A stretch of DNA of 64,000 nt from Polaromonas sp. (GTDB taxonomy: Bacteria > Pseudomonadota > Gammaproteobacteria > Burkholderiales > Burkholderiaceae_C), in the NCBI RefSeq assembly GCF_012927485.1, contig NZ_JABBPC010000012.1, positions 334,838 to 398,837 on the forward strand, written 5' to 3'. Of the stretch, positions 50,351 to 60,247 are shown one piece after another (position 1 is the first letter of the stretch; each line of letters starts with the position of its first letter). Below the pieces are notes generated by a model. The model worked only from the letters and a program-made list of their open reading frames with translations. It did no database searches and had not been told where the DNA came from. The translations under genes and the position numbers were made by a program.

Positions 50351-52814
50351 AGGTAGTAAAGCGGCTGGGGCTGCTGGTTTTCTCACGCAGGGTTTGATAA
50401 CGCGGAATATTCGACTTAAGGGTTTCCAGAGTGCTTACGCCGATGCGGGAAAAACCGACCAGCTCAAGCTGAAACAAAATTCGGGTGTTGGAGCTGGAGG
50501 TGGTGTTTTGTGAGCGCTGCAGCACCACGCGGCCAATCCAGCAGCAACCATCGTACTCAACGCCCACGATCGAATCAACCAGTTTTTTGTCCAACACACT
50601 GTAATTCAAGCGACCCACCGCGTAATAGCGTCCGCCGCCCTGTCCCTGCCCGGCGCCCAGGTCGCGGCCTTTGTCGCCCCACAGATCATTGATCGGCCAC
50701 TGCCAGCCTACGTCAACCTGTTCACTGATATTGCGCTGTAGCCGGTAGGCCGCGCTGATGACATGGTAGTTGCTGGGGTTGTAACGGACGCCAAAAGTGG
50801 AGCGGTCCGACTGTTTGGTTTTGGGGTTGTATTGCACTATGCTGTCGAAAGCCCATTGCGGCACCCAGTTGACTGATGCGCCCACCAACAAATCGCTGAT
50901 GCGGTCCGTAACGGGCAAGGCCCCGGGCAACGTCACTTTCTGGTCCTCAAAACGCAGGCGCTGCGCGACGCCAAAGCGCAAGGCCTCAGCGCCGGTTGCA
51001 GGATCGAGCAAACGCGAGGTCACGCCCAGCGTGAGCAAGTTCTCGTCTGAAATACGGTCATTGCCTACAAACGCATTTTCGGTAAATACCGTTGCAAAAT
51101 TAAAGTCGTTGGCACCTGAGTCGTAGTTGGGCAGCCCGCTCTGGTCGCGGAAAGGCGTGCGAACATAAAAAGCCCGCGGCTCCAACGTCTGCGTCACGTT
51201 GCGGCCCAAAAAGCTTGCATTGCGTTCAAACTGCAGTCCGCTGTCCAGGCTGAAGGTGGGAACAACGCGCGATGCCGAACTGGCGCCATTCGCCAGCGGC
51301 GCATCAAACTGGTAGTTCGTTGCGTGCAATTGCAATTTGGGGGTAATAAATCCGGCCGGTGACAACCAAGGGTGGCTGACCTGCGCCCGGGTGAACGCCC
51401 GGTTGCTGTTGGGCTGGTTGGTCAGCAGGCGGTCAGCCGAAAAACGCGTGTAATCGCCCTCCACCGACCAGTCAAAACCGTTGCCTAAACCCACCAGCGG
51501 TGCATCGACGCGGGTATAGGTAGCGGTGAATTGGGGCAATCGATCATAGGGCGGGATGATGGGGGCGCTCACATCCTGCAGCGTCTGCCACTTGAGGGCG
51601 CGTACCGCCGTTGAAAAGAAGCCTTGCCCCCACGACAGGGTGGCATCTTGAGACAGCAGCCGCTGAATTGTCGACGGATTGGCAACGGGAAAATCACGCC
51701 AGTAATCGTTGTCACTGACGCGGTTCAGATTGAGGGCGAGCCCCAAATTGCCGATAGCGGGCAGCCCGCTATTGATCGCTCCGGTATGTTGAAGACTGTA
51801 AGACCAGCGGTCACGGTCACGTAGTTTGTCCCCGGGCATCAAGTTGGCGCGCAAGGTCCCCTGGTAGGCCGGCTCCAGGTAGCGGAACTCTCCGGCAAGA
51901 TCAATGCCGCGCTTGGTCATGATCGCCGGTGAAAACGTCGCGTCGCGGTTGGGCGCAATATCGAAGTAATAAGGCTGTCGGTATTCAAAGCCGTTCACCG
52001 AACCGAGGCCGAGCGTTGGCGGCAACAGACCTGATTTCCGCTTGTCGCTGAGGGGAAAGCTTACCACCGGAAAACCCAGAATCGGCACGTTCTTAAATCG
52101 AACGACAGCTCCGGTAGCCACGCCGACATCGTTCTCCAGATCAAACTGGAACTTGCTGGCGCGCAATACCCAGGCCGGCTCCCAACTGGCTTCGTTGTCC
52201 CTTTCGCAGGTGGTGTAACTGGCTCGTAGCGCCGTCAGGTGTTTCTCGTCAATGAAATCAACGCGCTCGGCCTGCCCGTTACCACCATTGGAAAGAAATC
52301 GGTAGCGAGGGGCGGTGAAAAAACCTTCGAACCGGTCCAGCTTGATTTCCAACTCCGGGCCTTCAAACCGGTTACCGGCACGATTGATGCGAACCTTGCC
52401 GCTGCTTTTGACTAAATCATCGGGCTGGTAATACTCAATATGGTCCGCGCGCATCGAGGTGGCGCCCCGTCGCAATTCTGCGTTGCCTTCGATCACGGTT
52501 TCCAGGTCGGGGCGCCCCGAGATCCGGTCGCCAAACACAAAGGTCGGGCCTTGGTCCTCCGGCAAATTGGAGACTTGCTCGGCCAGCATGGGTGTGCTTT
52601 TGAGTTTGGAAGCGCCTTCCGCCACGGACGTCTCCGCTGGTTTGGGAGCGGATGCAGGCGTCTCCGGCAGCGCTGCAGGATCCGAGGGGAGCGCCAAAGG
52701 CTGGGCCTGCGCCGGCGCGGAACAAGCGAGCCCCAGCATGGCGCAAGACACCAACCAGGAGGCACCATGAGCGACCGGGGAAAGAATAAAAGGAGAGCGG
52801 GATGCACGGCGCAT
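50343..52814 (-). CDS. lptD: LPS-assembly protein LptD
   Basis: 823 residues with a signal peptide (cleavage after AQA, about 38). The N-terminal OstA/LptA-like beta-jellyroll (about 90-200, VIEGNAELRRGATSMRADHIEYY) is followed by the large outer-membrane barrel ending at the C-terminus. Cysteines (TTCERDNEASWE in the jellyroll-barrel linker and DGCCWIG near residue 762) match positions of the interdomain disulfides that LptD needs to function, formed with help from Dsb proteins. It inserts lipopolysaccharide into the outer leaflet with LptE. It is first in the lptD-surA-rsmA unit and divergent from amgK. Confidence 0.94.
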   Translation of the reverse strand: MRRASRSPFILSPVAHGASWLVSCAMLGLACSAPAQAQPLALPSDPAALPETPASAPKPAETSVAEGASKLKSTPMLAEQVSNLPEDQGPTFVFGDRISGRPDLETVIEGNAELRRGATSMRADHIEYYQPDDLVKSSGKVRINRAGNRFEGPELEIKLDRFEGFFTAPRYRFLSNGGNGQAERVDFIDEKHLTALRASYTTCERDNEASWEPAWVLRASKFQFDLENDVGVATGAVVRFKNVPILGFPVVSFPLSDKRKSGLLPPTLGLGSVNGFEYRQPYYFDIAPNRDATFSPAIMTKRGIDLAGEFRYLEPAYQGTLRANLMPGDKLRDRDRWSYSLQHTGAINSGLPAIGNLGLALNLNRVSDNDYWRDFPVANPSTIQRLLSQDATLSWGQGFFSTAVRALKWQTLQDVSAPIIPPYDRLPQFTATYTRVDAPLVGLGNGFDWSVEGDYTRFSADRLLTNQPNSNRAFTRAQVSHPWLSPAGFITPKLQLHATNYQFDAPLANGASSASRVVPTFSLDSGLQFERNASFLGRNVTQTLEPRAFYVRTPFRDQSGLPNYDSGANDFNFATVFTENAFVGNDRISDENLLTLGVTSRLLDPATGAEALRFGVAQRLRFEDQKVTLPGALPVTDRISDLLVGASVNWVPQWAFDSIVQYNPKTKQSDRSTFGVRYNPSNYHVISAAYRLQRNISEQVDVGWQWPINDLWGDKGRDLGAGQGQGGGRYYAVGRLNYSVLDKKLVDSIVGVEYDGCCWIGRVVLQRSQNTTSSSNTRILFQLELVGFSRIGVSTLETLKSNIPRYQTLREKTSSPSRFTTYD

Positions 52815-52931
52815 CGTTTATGTGAGATAAACCCGTTTGTAAAAGCAGGCCTGATTATCCATGACCCTCCACGCAATCCACACCCTACCGGCCCAACGCA
52901 AGGCTTCGACCCTCGCAGAAGCTCAAAAATC

Positions 52932-54038
52932 ATGACTTCCTTATCTATCACCTGGTCCGACCCGACACGTGCGGACGCCTTTGGTCGCTGGCTAGCCGCC
53001 ATCGCTTTGCAGCATCCGCTGCAAGCCGGGAGCGTCAGACTGGCCAGCGCCGATGCCAGTTTTCGCCGTTATTTCCGGGTCGATGCCGTCGGTGGTGCGG
53101 CCGGTGAAGTCACTGCCGACAGTTACATCATCATGGACGCCCCACCGGCTTTGGAAGACTGCAAGCCATTTGTCAGGGTGGGGGACTTGCTGCTTCATGC
53201 CGGCTTGAACGCCCCCCGGGTGCTAGCCTGGGATGAAGCGCAGGGATTTATGTTGCTGAGCGATTTGGGCAGTCAAACCATGCTCGACGTGATCGCGCCG
53301 CCGTCCGCCGTTGAGGCCATTACGCAACCCACCGCCGCGCATTTCGATCTCTACATGGAGGCCTTAGATCTACTGGTACGCTGGCAACTCGCTTCCCAAC
53401 CGGGTGTCTTGCCGCCTTATGACGATGCGCTGCTGTCACGCGAACTGGCGCTTTTCCCAGACTGGTATGTCGCCCAATACCGCCGCTTCCCACTGAATAC
53501 GGGACTTCAGGGAAAGCTCGATGGAATGTTCGCGCAAATAAAGGCCAGCAATTTGAAATCGCTGGGCGGCGCCAGGGTGTACGTGCACCGCGACTTCATG
53601 CCCCGAAATTTGATGCTGGCAGACCGAGGCGAACCGCGCCTTGGCGTCCTGGACTTTCAGGATGCGGTTTATGGCCCCATCACCTACGACATTGCCAGCT
53701 TGATGCGGGACGCGTTTTTGACCTGGGAAGAAGATTTCGTACTCGACATTACCGTGCGTTATTGGCAGAAGGCCCGCAAGGCCGGACTTCCCGTGGGCGA
53801 TGATTTCGGCGAGTTTTACCGCGCAGTGGAATGGATGGGCTTGCAGCGCCATCTCAAGGTGCTCGGCATTTTTGCGCGCCTTACCCTGCGCGACGGCAAG
53901 CCAAAGTATCTGGCCGACGCGCCGCGCTTCATGAAATACGCACGCGATACCGCCGCCCGCTACCGTCCTTTAGGTCCTTTGATGGTTTTACTGGACGAGA
54001 TTGAAGGCAACAAAACCCGGGTGGGCTATACATTTTGA
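52932..54038 (+). CDS. amgK: N-acetylmuramate/N-acetylglucosamine kinase AmgK
   Basis: 368 residues from the ATG at 52932; the open frame further left runs into lptD and is not coding. It is an aminoglycoside phosphotransferase-fold kinase: SADASFRRYFRV and YIIMDAP near the N-terminus, catalytic loop VYVHRDFMPRNLML (about 216-229) and metal Asp in LGVLDFQDAVYGP (about 237-249). In Pseudomonas, AmgK phosphorylates MurNAc and GlcNAc at C1 for MurU. It is divergent from lptD as in other proteobacteria, while the murU gene lies 24 kb away at 28.1 kb. Confidence 0.85.
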   Translation: MTSLSITWSDPTRADAFGRWLAAIALQHPLQAGSVRLASADASFRRYFRVDAVGGAAGEVTADSYIIMDAPPALEDCKPFVRVGDLLLHAGLNAPRVLAWDEAQGFMLLSDLGSQTMLDVIAPPSAVEAITQPTAAHFDLYMEALDLLVRWQLASQPGVLPPYDDALLSRELALFPDWYVAQYRRFPLNTGLQGKLDGMFAQIKASNLKSLGGARVYVHRDFMPRNLMLADRGEPRLGVLDFQDAVYGPITYDIASLMRDAFLTWEEDFVLDITVRYWQKARKAGLPVGDDFGEFYRAVEWMGLQRHLKVLGIFARLTLRDGKPKYLADAPRFMKYARDTAARYRPLGPLMVLLDEIEGNKTRVGYTF

Positions 54039-54126
54039 ATATCTCCACTGTGCTTGCCCATACCATTCAAGTACGAGCTATTGTTTTAACCGTACCGCTG
54101 GTTTTTCTTCAAGGTAGCTTCATCTC

Positions 54127-54891
54127 GTGACCGCCCGTTTCTACGCCGACATGGCACTGCTGCCCCAAACCTCCGTCAGCCTGCCGGAGCAGACCGCACG
54201 CCATGTGCAGGTTTTGCGCTTGCAACCCGGCGAGCGCATCACCTTGTTCAACGGACAAGGCGATGGTCAAGCCGGCAGCGAAGGCGAATTCGAGGCCACT
54301 GTTGAACGCATGGGCCGCAGCGAGGTACAGGTCACTGTGGGCGCCTACACGCCCACCGCACGCGAAGCCGGCCGCTCCCTTCATCTGGCGATGGGCATGC
54401 CCGCCAACGAACGGATGGACTGGCTGATTGAAAAAGCCACCGAGCTCGGGGCGACCAGCATCCAGCCCTTGATGAGCGAACGCAGTGTGCTGCGCCTCAA
54501 AGGCGAGCGCGCCGACAAGAAACTGGCGCACTGGCGTGGCGTGGCGATCGCGACCTGCGAACAGTGCGGCCGCAACCGTCTGCCGCTGATTCACGACGTC
54601 ACCCACCTCACCGACTGGCTGAAAGACATGCCGCCGACCGCGACTGCTGATACAGCGGGCACGCGGCTGCTGTTATCCCTGCAAGACGGCTCGCGCCCAC
54701 TGGCGCAAGTCTTTGCAAGAACAGGTCCCTTGACTCTTCTGAGCGGCCCGGAAGGCGGCCTGAGCGCATTAGAAGAGTCCGCCGCAATCGGCTGCGGTTT
54801 TGCCGCCGTGACCTTGGGTCCGCGCGTGCTGAGGGCCGAAACCGCACCGCTGGCGTGCCTCACATTGCTAACTTTGGGCTTCAGCGCATGA
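54127..54891 (+). CDS. rsmE: 16S rRNA (uracil1498-N3)-methyltransferase RsmE
   Basis: 254 residues from a GTG at 54127; an ATG at 54151 would cut into the conserved start (RFYAD). The N-terminal PUA-like domain (HVQVLRLQPGERITLFNGQG) and C-terminal SPOUT domain (MPANERMDWLIEKATELGATSIQPL, LLSGPEGGLSALEE, LGPRVLRAETAPLACLTLL, a knotted SAM site) are complete. It methylates U1498 in 16S rRNA. Its stop overlaps the start of the MFS gene (ATGA). Confidence 0.93.
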   Translation: MTARFYADMALLPQTSVSLPEQTARHVQVLRLQPGERITLFNGQGDGQAGSEGEFEATVERMGRSEVQVTVGAYTPTAREAGRSLHLAMGMPANERMDWLIEKATELGATSIQPLMSERSVLRLKGERADKKLAHWRGVAIATCEQCGRNRLPLIHDVTHLTDWLKDMPPTATADTAGTRLLLSLQDGSRPLAQVFARTGPLTLLSGPEGGLSALEESAAIGCGFAAVTLGPRVLRAETAPLACLTLLTLGFSA

Positions 54892-56057
54892 ACCGCAATC
54901 TCTGGCTTCTGGTCATCTGCCAAGGCTTGTTTCTCACCAACAACGTCACCTTTATCGCCATCAATGGGCTGGTCGGCTTGAGTCTTGCCCCCTTAGGCTG
55001 GATGGCGACCTTGCCGGTTATGGGCTATGTCATTGGCGGGGCGCTCTCGACCGGTCTGGTCGCGCGCACGCAACATCGATTTGGCCGAAGAACCTCGTTT
55101 CAGCTCGGGTTGGTAGTGGCGGTCGCCTCCGCGCTGCTCTGCTGCTATGCGGTTTACAGCAAAAACTTCTGGCTGCTGGTCACGGCCACCGTGATTGCGG
55201 GTTATTACAACGCCAATGCGCAGCTGTACCGCTTTGCCGCCGCGGAGCTTGCGCTACCCGCCTTTCGCGAAAAAGCGATTTCCCTGGTGATGGCTGGCGG
55301 CCTGATCGGTGCCGTTGCCGGGCCGAATTTGGCGGCAGGCACACGCGGTCTGACCGAGGCGCCGTTTGCCGGCGCCTACCTGGCGCTGGCCGGCGTTGCG
55401 CTGCTGTCCATGTCGCTGCTCGCCTTCATCCAGTTTCCTCCGGCGCCCATTCGGACTTCGGCAAGCGGCGGTCGGCCGCTCGGTGAGATCGTGCGCCAGC
55501 CTGTCTTTATCATCGCGGCCGCGGCCAGTGCTTTGGGTTATGGTGTCATGAACCTGCTGATGGCGGCCACGCCGATCGCGATGCAAACCTGCGGACTGCC
55601 GTTTTCGGACGTGGCGCTGGTGCTGGAGTGGCATGTGATTGGCATGTTTGTGCCGGGCTTTTTCACCGGTCACCTGATCAAGCGATTTGGCACCCTGCCC
55701 GTCATGGCGGTGGGACTGGCGTTGAATGGGGTATGTGTCGGGATTGCGCTCTCCGGTATCGATTTCAAACAGTTTCTGGCAGCCCTCTTTTTGCTCGGCC
55801 TGGGCTGGAATTTTCTCTTTACCGGCGCCACCTCCCTGGCGCTGACGGCCTATCGGCCGGAGGAGAAAGACAAAGCACAAGGCGCCCTCAATTTTTGCGT
55901 GTTTGCGGTGCTCGCGGTATCGTCGCTGGCTTCGGGCGTATTGGTGACGACCCAGGGATGGGCGCTGCTGAACTGGGGGTCCCTGCTGCCGCTGGGCCTT
56001 ACCGGGCTGGCGCTGGCGTGGCTTGCACTGGCTCGACGCAGACGCCAAGAGGCCTGA
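54888..56057 (+). CDS. Major facilitator superfamily transporter
   Basis: 389 residues from the ATG at 54888, overlapping the rsmE stop. About 12 membrane segments; the loop-2/3 signature is GLVARTQHRFGRRTSFQ, and LAAGTRGLTEAPFAGAYLALAGV lies at the start of helix 6. The substrate cannot be deduced; it is not one of the obvious drug-efflux subgroups. Translational coupling to rsmE is unusual functionally and probably reflects genome compaction. Confidence 0.85.
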   Translation: MNRNLWLLVICQGLFLTNNVTFIAINGLVGLSLAPLGWMATLPVMGYVIGGALSTGLVARTQHRFGRRTSFQLGLVVAVASALLCCYAVYSKNFWLLVTATVIAGYYNANAQLYRFAAAELALPAFREKAISLVMAGGLIGAVAGPNLAAGTRGLTEAPFAGAYLALAGVALLSMSLLAFIQFPPAPIRTSASGGRPLGEIVRQPVFIIAAAASALGYGVMNLLMAATPIAMQTCGLPFSDVALVLEWHVIGMFVPGFFTGHLIKRFGTLPVMAVGLALNGVCVGIALSGIDFKQFLAALFLLGLGWNFLFTGATSLALTAYRPEEKDKAQGALNFCVFAVLAVSSLASGVLVTTQGWALLNWGSLLPLGLTGLALAWLALARRRRQEA

Positions 56058-56100
56058 GCTATCGCGGATCTGGGCGGCCTGTTTTAATAACGCTACGCGG

Positions 56101-57105
56101 CTAAACCGCTACCGGATTGCTACTATTTTTGTAGCTTGCCACGCCTGACTGGTTTGCACGGCTGCGACTTTTAAATGGAAATCTTGCATCCAGCCAGGCT
56201 TTGAGCAGATCAAACACGGGGCCCGCGTCGATTTCGTTGAAGATCTCGTGGTACAGCGGGTCAAAGCATTGGGCGGTCACCGTACCTGGTTTGACGGCCG
56301 GCGAGTCAACTGCGTTTTGTGCAAAGGCGCGGCTGCCCGCAGGGTTCACAAGCCGGTCCGAGCCCGCGTACATCAACAAGGTGGGCGTGGACCAGTGGAC
56401 GGCCGCCGCTACCGTGGATGGGCCAGCGGTCGCAATAAATTTGCCTAGCCGCGCAGATATCTTGTGATGCACCAAACGATCCGCGAGATAGTTTTTGACA
56501 ACCTGCCCGTCGTGGGACAAGTCGCGAGCATCCAGCCCGTTGCTGACAGCCAGATCGGGCGCCAATCGGAGCAAAACGGCCAGCAGCAGCTTGTGCGCCG
56601 CACTGAGTCCCGCATCCAACGCGGGGGACGACATCACCAGCCCCTCGACGGGACGCATTTTCAGCACGACAAACCGGCCCACCACCAAGCCGCCCAAGCT
56701 GTGCCCGAGCAGGATCAAGGGCAGCGGCGCTTTTGAAGCGTCCGGGCCGCCAATCCCCTGCTGCTGCCGCAAGAAGTGCTGCCGCGTGTCATCCACCACC
56801 TCCGCCAAGTCGTCAAGCAGCGCGGTTTCGTTCGGCAGCACGCCACGCACGCCGCCTGATTCCCCGTGGCCCCGCTGGTCGTAGGCCCGCACTGCAAATC
56901 CCCAGCCAAGCAAGCGACGTGCGATAGGCGCGTAGCGAGCCGCATGCTCGCCCAAGCCGTGAACTATCAAAATGACCGCGCGCGGTAGCAGCCCTATCGG
57001 ATTTGGAGGCGCAATTTCAGGGCTCCATCCGTCTACAGACCAGTCGTACAAGGCCAGGTTCTCACCATCACGGGCGGTAAACGGGGTCAAACTAGTCGAG
57101 GGCAT
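56101..57105 (-). CDS. Alpha/beta hydrolase, monoacylglycerol-lipase-like
   Basis: 334 residues. VILIVHGLGEHAARYAPIARRLLGWGF (about 45-71) and YDQRGHGESGG are typical of the Hydrolase_4/monoglyceride lipase group. The nucleophile Ser is in LLGHSLGGLVVGRF (about 132-145), the acid Asp in MYAGSDRLVNPAGS (about 255) and the His in PLYHEIFNE (about 286). No signal peptide, so probably cytoplasmic. It likely cleaves monoacylglycerols or other small esters; an actual substrate cannot be told. It is convergent with the MFS gene, 43 bases apart. Confidence 0.87.
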   Translation of the reverse strand: MPSTSLTPFTARDGENLALYDWSVDGWSPEIAPPNPIGLLPRAVILIVHGLGEHAARYAPIARRLLGWGFAVRAYDQRGHGESGGVRGVLPNETALLDDLAEVVDDTRQHFLRQQQGIGGPDASKAPLPLILLGHSLGGLVVGRFVVLKMRPVEGLVMSSPALDAGLSAAHKLLLAVLLRLAPDLAVSNGLDARDLSHDGQVVKNYLADRLVHHKISARLGKFIATAGPSTVAAAVHWSTPTLLMYAGSDRLVNPAGSRAFAQNAVDSPAVKPGTVTAQCFDPLYHEIFNEIDAGPVFDLLKAWLDARFPFKSRSRANQSGVASYKNSSNPVAV

Positions 57106-57171
57106 ACGGCAGCAGTTGGCTTGTAAAAAACCGCGTTGAACATTCCGCGGTTAGTGGAGAAAAGTCTCGGC

Positions 57172-58647
57172 TCAGCCGGGCATGAGCGCAATGACCTGGG
57201 CGACGGCCGCGGTCAGCTTTTTGGCATAAGGCACGTGCAAAAACTCATTGGGTCCGTGCGCATTGCTTTTGGGGCCCAGTACGCCGCAGACCATCATCTG
57301 CGCGTTTGGAAAGCCTTTGCTCAACATTCCCATCAGAGGAATCGTGCCGCCTTGGCCCATGGTGCCGCAGGGGGCACCGAAAAAGCTTTGCGAGGCATCG
57401 TTGAGCGCATTCTCAAACCACGATGCGGTACTCGGTGCGTTCCAGCCAGTAGCGCCGCCATTGCTTTGAAAGGTTACTTTGGCTTGGTACGGCGCGTTGT
57501 CTTCCAGCAGAGTCTTCAGCGTCTGAACCGCCGTGCTCGCGTCAATTAACGGCGGCAAGCGCAGCGACAGCTTGAAGGCGGTGTAAGGACGCAGCACATT
57601 GCCGGCATCCTTCAGCGCAGGAAGGCCTTCGGCACCGGTGACGCTCAGGGTGGGGCGCCATGTTCGATTTAGCAGCGCCTCCACCGGGTCCGTGGTGGTG
57701 GGGAGCGCAAAACTGGTCGAGCCTTCACAGTCGTAATGCGCCCAGGGGAAACGCTTGTAAACCTCGTCGCCCAAGATTTTGGCGGTGGCGCGCGCCTGGG
57801 CTAACCGTTCCGCAGGAACTTCACAGTGAAAACTTGGCGGCAGCAAGCGCCCCGTGTGACTATCTTCCAGCCGATCCAGGATTTGCCGCAGGATGCGAAA
57901 GCTTGAGGGCACTAAACCGCTGGCATCGCCAGAATGAACCCCCTCCGTCAACACCTCCACCTTGAGCACGCCCCCGGCGTTGCCGCGCAGACTGGTGGTC
58001 AGCCACAGCTGATCGTAATTGCCGGCGCCCGAGTCCAGACACACCACCAGCCCGACCTCGCCCAGCTTTGCCTTGAGCGCGTTCACGTAAGGTAGCAAAT
58101 CGTAGGAACCGCTCTCTTCGCAGGTTTCGATCAGGCCGACGATGCGCGGATGCGGTACGTTTTGACTTTTAAGCGCTTGCACGGCGGCAATGCTGGCGTA
58201 AACCGCGTAGCCGTCGTCCGCGCCGCCGCGGCCGTAAAGTTTGCCGTCCTCGTACTTCGCCGCCCAAGGACTCAGATTGTTGCGCCAGCCCGTGAACTCG
58301 GGCTGTTTGTCGAGGTGGCCGTACATCAATACGGTTTGCGTGGAATCGGCGCGGGTCGCGGGAATTTCAAAAAAAAGTACCGGGGTCCGCCCTTCCAGCC
58401 GCACGATTTCCAGCGCAAGTCCCTCGACTTTCTGGGCTTCGACCCAGGCCGCCGCGTTGCGCATAACCGTGTCGATAAAGCCGTGCTGCGCCCAGTCGCT
58501 GTCGAAAGTGGGGGATTTGGCGGGAATGGAAATGTAGTCACTGACCTGTCGAACGATGTCGTCGTCCCACTGAGAGGTGACCTGGGAAAGGGCTTGGGTC
58601 GCATTAAGAATGCTGGCTGGAATTTCTCGGTGCAAAGGGGCGTTCAT
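57172..58647 (-). CDS. M20-family metallopeptidase (dipeptidase-like)
   Basis: 491 residues from the ATG at 58647 (GGAGC upstream); a start at 58677 would add 10 residues. Zinc-site motifs are LMYGHLDKQPEFTGW (first His ligand), YGRGGADDGYAVYA (bridging Asp) and ETCEESGSYD (Glu ligands), with a dimerisation domain in the middle (VEVLTEGVHSGDASG) and the late His in KSNAHGPNEFLHV. It removes residues from dipeptides or similar small substrates in the cytoplasm. It is 66 bases upstream of the hydrolase gene on the same strand, perhaps co-transcribed. Confidence 0.9.
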   Translation of the reverse strand: MNAPLHREIPASILNATQALSQVTSQWDDDIVRQVSDYISIPAKSPTFDSDWAQHGFIDTVMRNAAAWVEAQKVEGLALEIVRLEGRTPVLFFEIPATRADSTQTVLMYGHLDKQPEFTGWRNNLSPWAAKYEDGKLYGRGGADDGYAVYASIAAVQALKSQNVPHPRIVGLIETCEESGSYDLLPYVNALKAKLGEVGLVVCLDSGAGNYDQLWLTTSLRGNAGGVLKVEVLTEGVHSGDASGLVPSSFRILRQILDRLEDSHTGRLLPPSFHCEVPAERLAQARATAKILGDEVYKRFPWAHYDCEGSTSFALPTTTDPVEALLNRTWRPTLSVTGAEGLPALKDAGNVLRPYTAFKLSLRLPPLIDASTAVQTLKTLLEDNAPYQAKVTFQSNGGATGWNAPSTASWFENALNDASQSFFGAPCGTMGQGGTIPLMGMLSKGFPNAQMMVCGVLGPKSNAHGPNEFLHVPYAKKLTAAVAQVIALMPG

Positions 58648-59094
58648 GGAAAAGCTCCGGGGCGGGAAGGTTGGCAATTTTCAGCGGTTTCGTTAACTGT
58701 ACGCTTCCGGCAAAAAGGGTGCAGCCCATGGCGAATTCAGGCTGTTTGCGGCTCCGGCCTGCAGCACTTTCCCTCTCCGTATCTGATGATTCACTTCACT
58801 TCAGCCGGAAAGCGATTCCTAACCGGATTCGCCATGACGCGCAAACTCGGCAAATTAATGGCTACGGACACGTCAGCCCCGACAGCTCACAGACCGTCGG
58901 TCCCACAAATTCGGGAGGGTGTGGGCGGCTGGCAATTTATGCCCGGCAAATCGTTTGAGACCGAAGCCTTTGAGGCTTTTTTGGCCCTGCTACCGATCCC
59001 TTCCGAGCCCCTTGCCGTATCCATTTCTTTCATCAATAGCGCTGCTGAGGCGACTTGAAATTTCAACGCTAGGTCGTGGAAATGCGGCGGCGTC
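58648..59094. other. Non-coding gap between the M20 peptidase and psd genes
   Basis: About 450 bases. A frame at 58834-59058 (74 codons) has no ribosome-binding site and no recognisable protein, so I leave it uncalled. The M20 promoter should lie in the left part. Nothing else stands out. Confidence 0.5.
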
Positions 59095-59979
59095 CTAAGC
59101 GTAGCTGGCCATGAGGTCTCCCAACCGAACGCTTCCACCAGGCGTCCAAGCGGGGTTGAAGTGCTGCGGCCCTTGGGGAAACAGCATGACAACGGTAGAG
59201 CCCAATAAAAAGCGGCCCATTTCTTCACCCTGGCGCAGGTCGATAGGGGTTTCTTGGACGTCCGGATAGTGCCATTCGCGCACCGTCTTGCCGTGCGGCG
59301 GATTAATCACGCCGTGCCAGACCGTAGCCATGCTGCCGACAATCGTGGCACCGACCAGAATCAACACAAATGGGCCATGCGCTGACTCGAACACGCACAC
59401 GACCCGCTCGTTGCGCGCAAACAATTCGGGTACCCCGCGCGCCGTAGCCGGGTTGACTGAAAACAAATCTCCCGGCACATGAATCATTCGTGTCAGGCGC
59501 CCATCGCAAGGCATGTGAATGCGGTGGTAATCCTTGGGGCTCAGATAGAGGGTGGCAAAGCTGCCATTCTGGTACTGCATTGCCAGCGCCGCATCGCCAC
59601 CCACCAGGGCCGTGGTGGAGTAGTGGTGTCCTTTGGCCTGGAAAATCTGATCGCGCTCAATCACGCCAAACTGACTGATCGCCCCATCGACCGGGCAAAT
59701 CAGATCGGCCTGGGCCAAGGGGCGCGCACCGGGTTTGAGGGCGCGCGTAAAGAAGTCGTTAAAAGTTCGGAAACTGGCAATGTCGGAATTAAGCGCCTCG
59801 CTCATGTTCACCTGATATTTGGCGACAAACCAGCGGATGATTTCAGTGGTAACCCAGCCGCGCTCGCGCGAGGCGACGAAGCCCGCGAATGCAGTCAGCG
59901 CTTGCTTCGGTAACAGGTATTGAAAAAGAACGAAGAAACGGTCGGACACAGGCGCTCGCGATAGTGGGGGTCGCGGCAT
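59095..59979 (-). CDS. psd: Phosphatidylserine decarboxylase proenzyme
   Basis: 294 residues from the ATG at 59979 (MPRPPLSRAP); an upstream in-frame ATG at 59997 is possible. The self-cleavage site is FLLGSTVVML near the C-terminus (LGST, about 258-261), where Gly-Ser cleavage forms the pyruvoyl group; HYSTTALVGG, YLSPKDYHRIHMP (catalytic His) and FARNERVV are also typical. It makes phosphatidylethanolamine from phosphatidylserine at the inner membrane. It is a single gene next to the copper chaperone gene. Confidence 0.93.
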   Translation of the reverse strand: MPRPPLSRAPVSDRFFVLFQYLLPKQALTAFAGFVASRERGWVTTEIIRWFVAKYQVNMSEALNSDIASFRTFNDFFTRALKPGARPLAQADLICPVDGAISQFGVIERDQIFQAKGHHYSTTALVGGDAALAMQYQNGSFATLYLSPKDYHRIHMPCDGRLTRMIHVPGDLFSVNPATARGVPELFARNERVVCVFESAHGPFVLILVGATIVGSMATVWHGVINPPHGKTVREWHYPDVQETPIDLRQGEEMGRFLLGSTVVMLFPQGPQHFNPAWTPGGSVRLGDLMASYA

Positions 59980-60020
59980 TTTATAGGGTCGCAACAAAAC
60001 GCCTGTGTCGACGCACCGGA

Positions 60021-60209
60021 TTAGTGTGTTGGGTAGCCGGCTTCTGTCAGCGCCGTTGCCACCGTTTGCCGGTCTTTCGTCGTTTGCAGCGTCAGCTTTT
60101 TAGTGGCTAACTCCACGCTGATCTTGGCGTCGGGATCCAGCAACTGAACCGTCTGGGTAACGGCCTTGACGCAATGACCGCAGGTCATTGCAGGGATATC
60201 GAATTCCAT
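60021..60209 (-). CDS. copZ: Copper chaperone CopZ-like heavy-metal-associated protein
   Basis: 62 residues from the ATG at 60209 with AAGGAAG upstream. It is a single HMA domain: MEFDIPAMTCGHCVKAVTQ with the Cu(I)-binding MTCGHC motif, and the typical C-terminal TALTEAGYP. It carries copper in the cytoplasm to the P-type ATPase encoded divergently. Its own MerR-type promoter is at 60248-60278. Confidence 0.9.
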   Translation of the reverse strand: MEFDIPAMTCGHCVKAVTQTVQLLDPDAKISVELATKKLTLQTTKDRQTVATALTEAGYPTH

Positions 60210-60247
60210 ATGCTTCCTTAAATAGTTGAGTTGAACACCATGAAGCA

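Noticed and set aside
58834..59058. 74-codon plus-strand frame upstream of psd
   Set aside because: No ribosome-binding site, no recognisable protein, and it lies in a likely promoter region.
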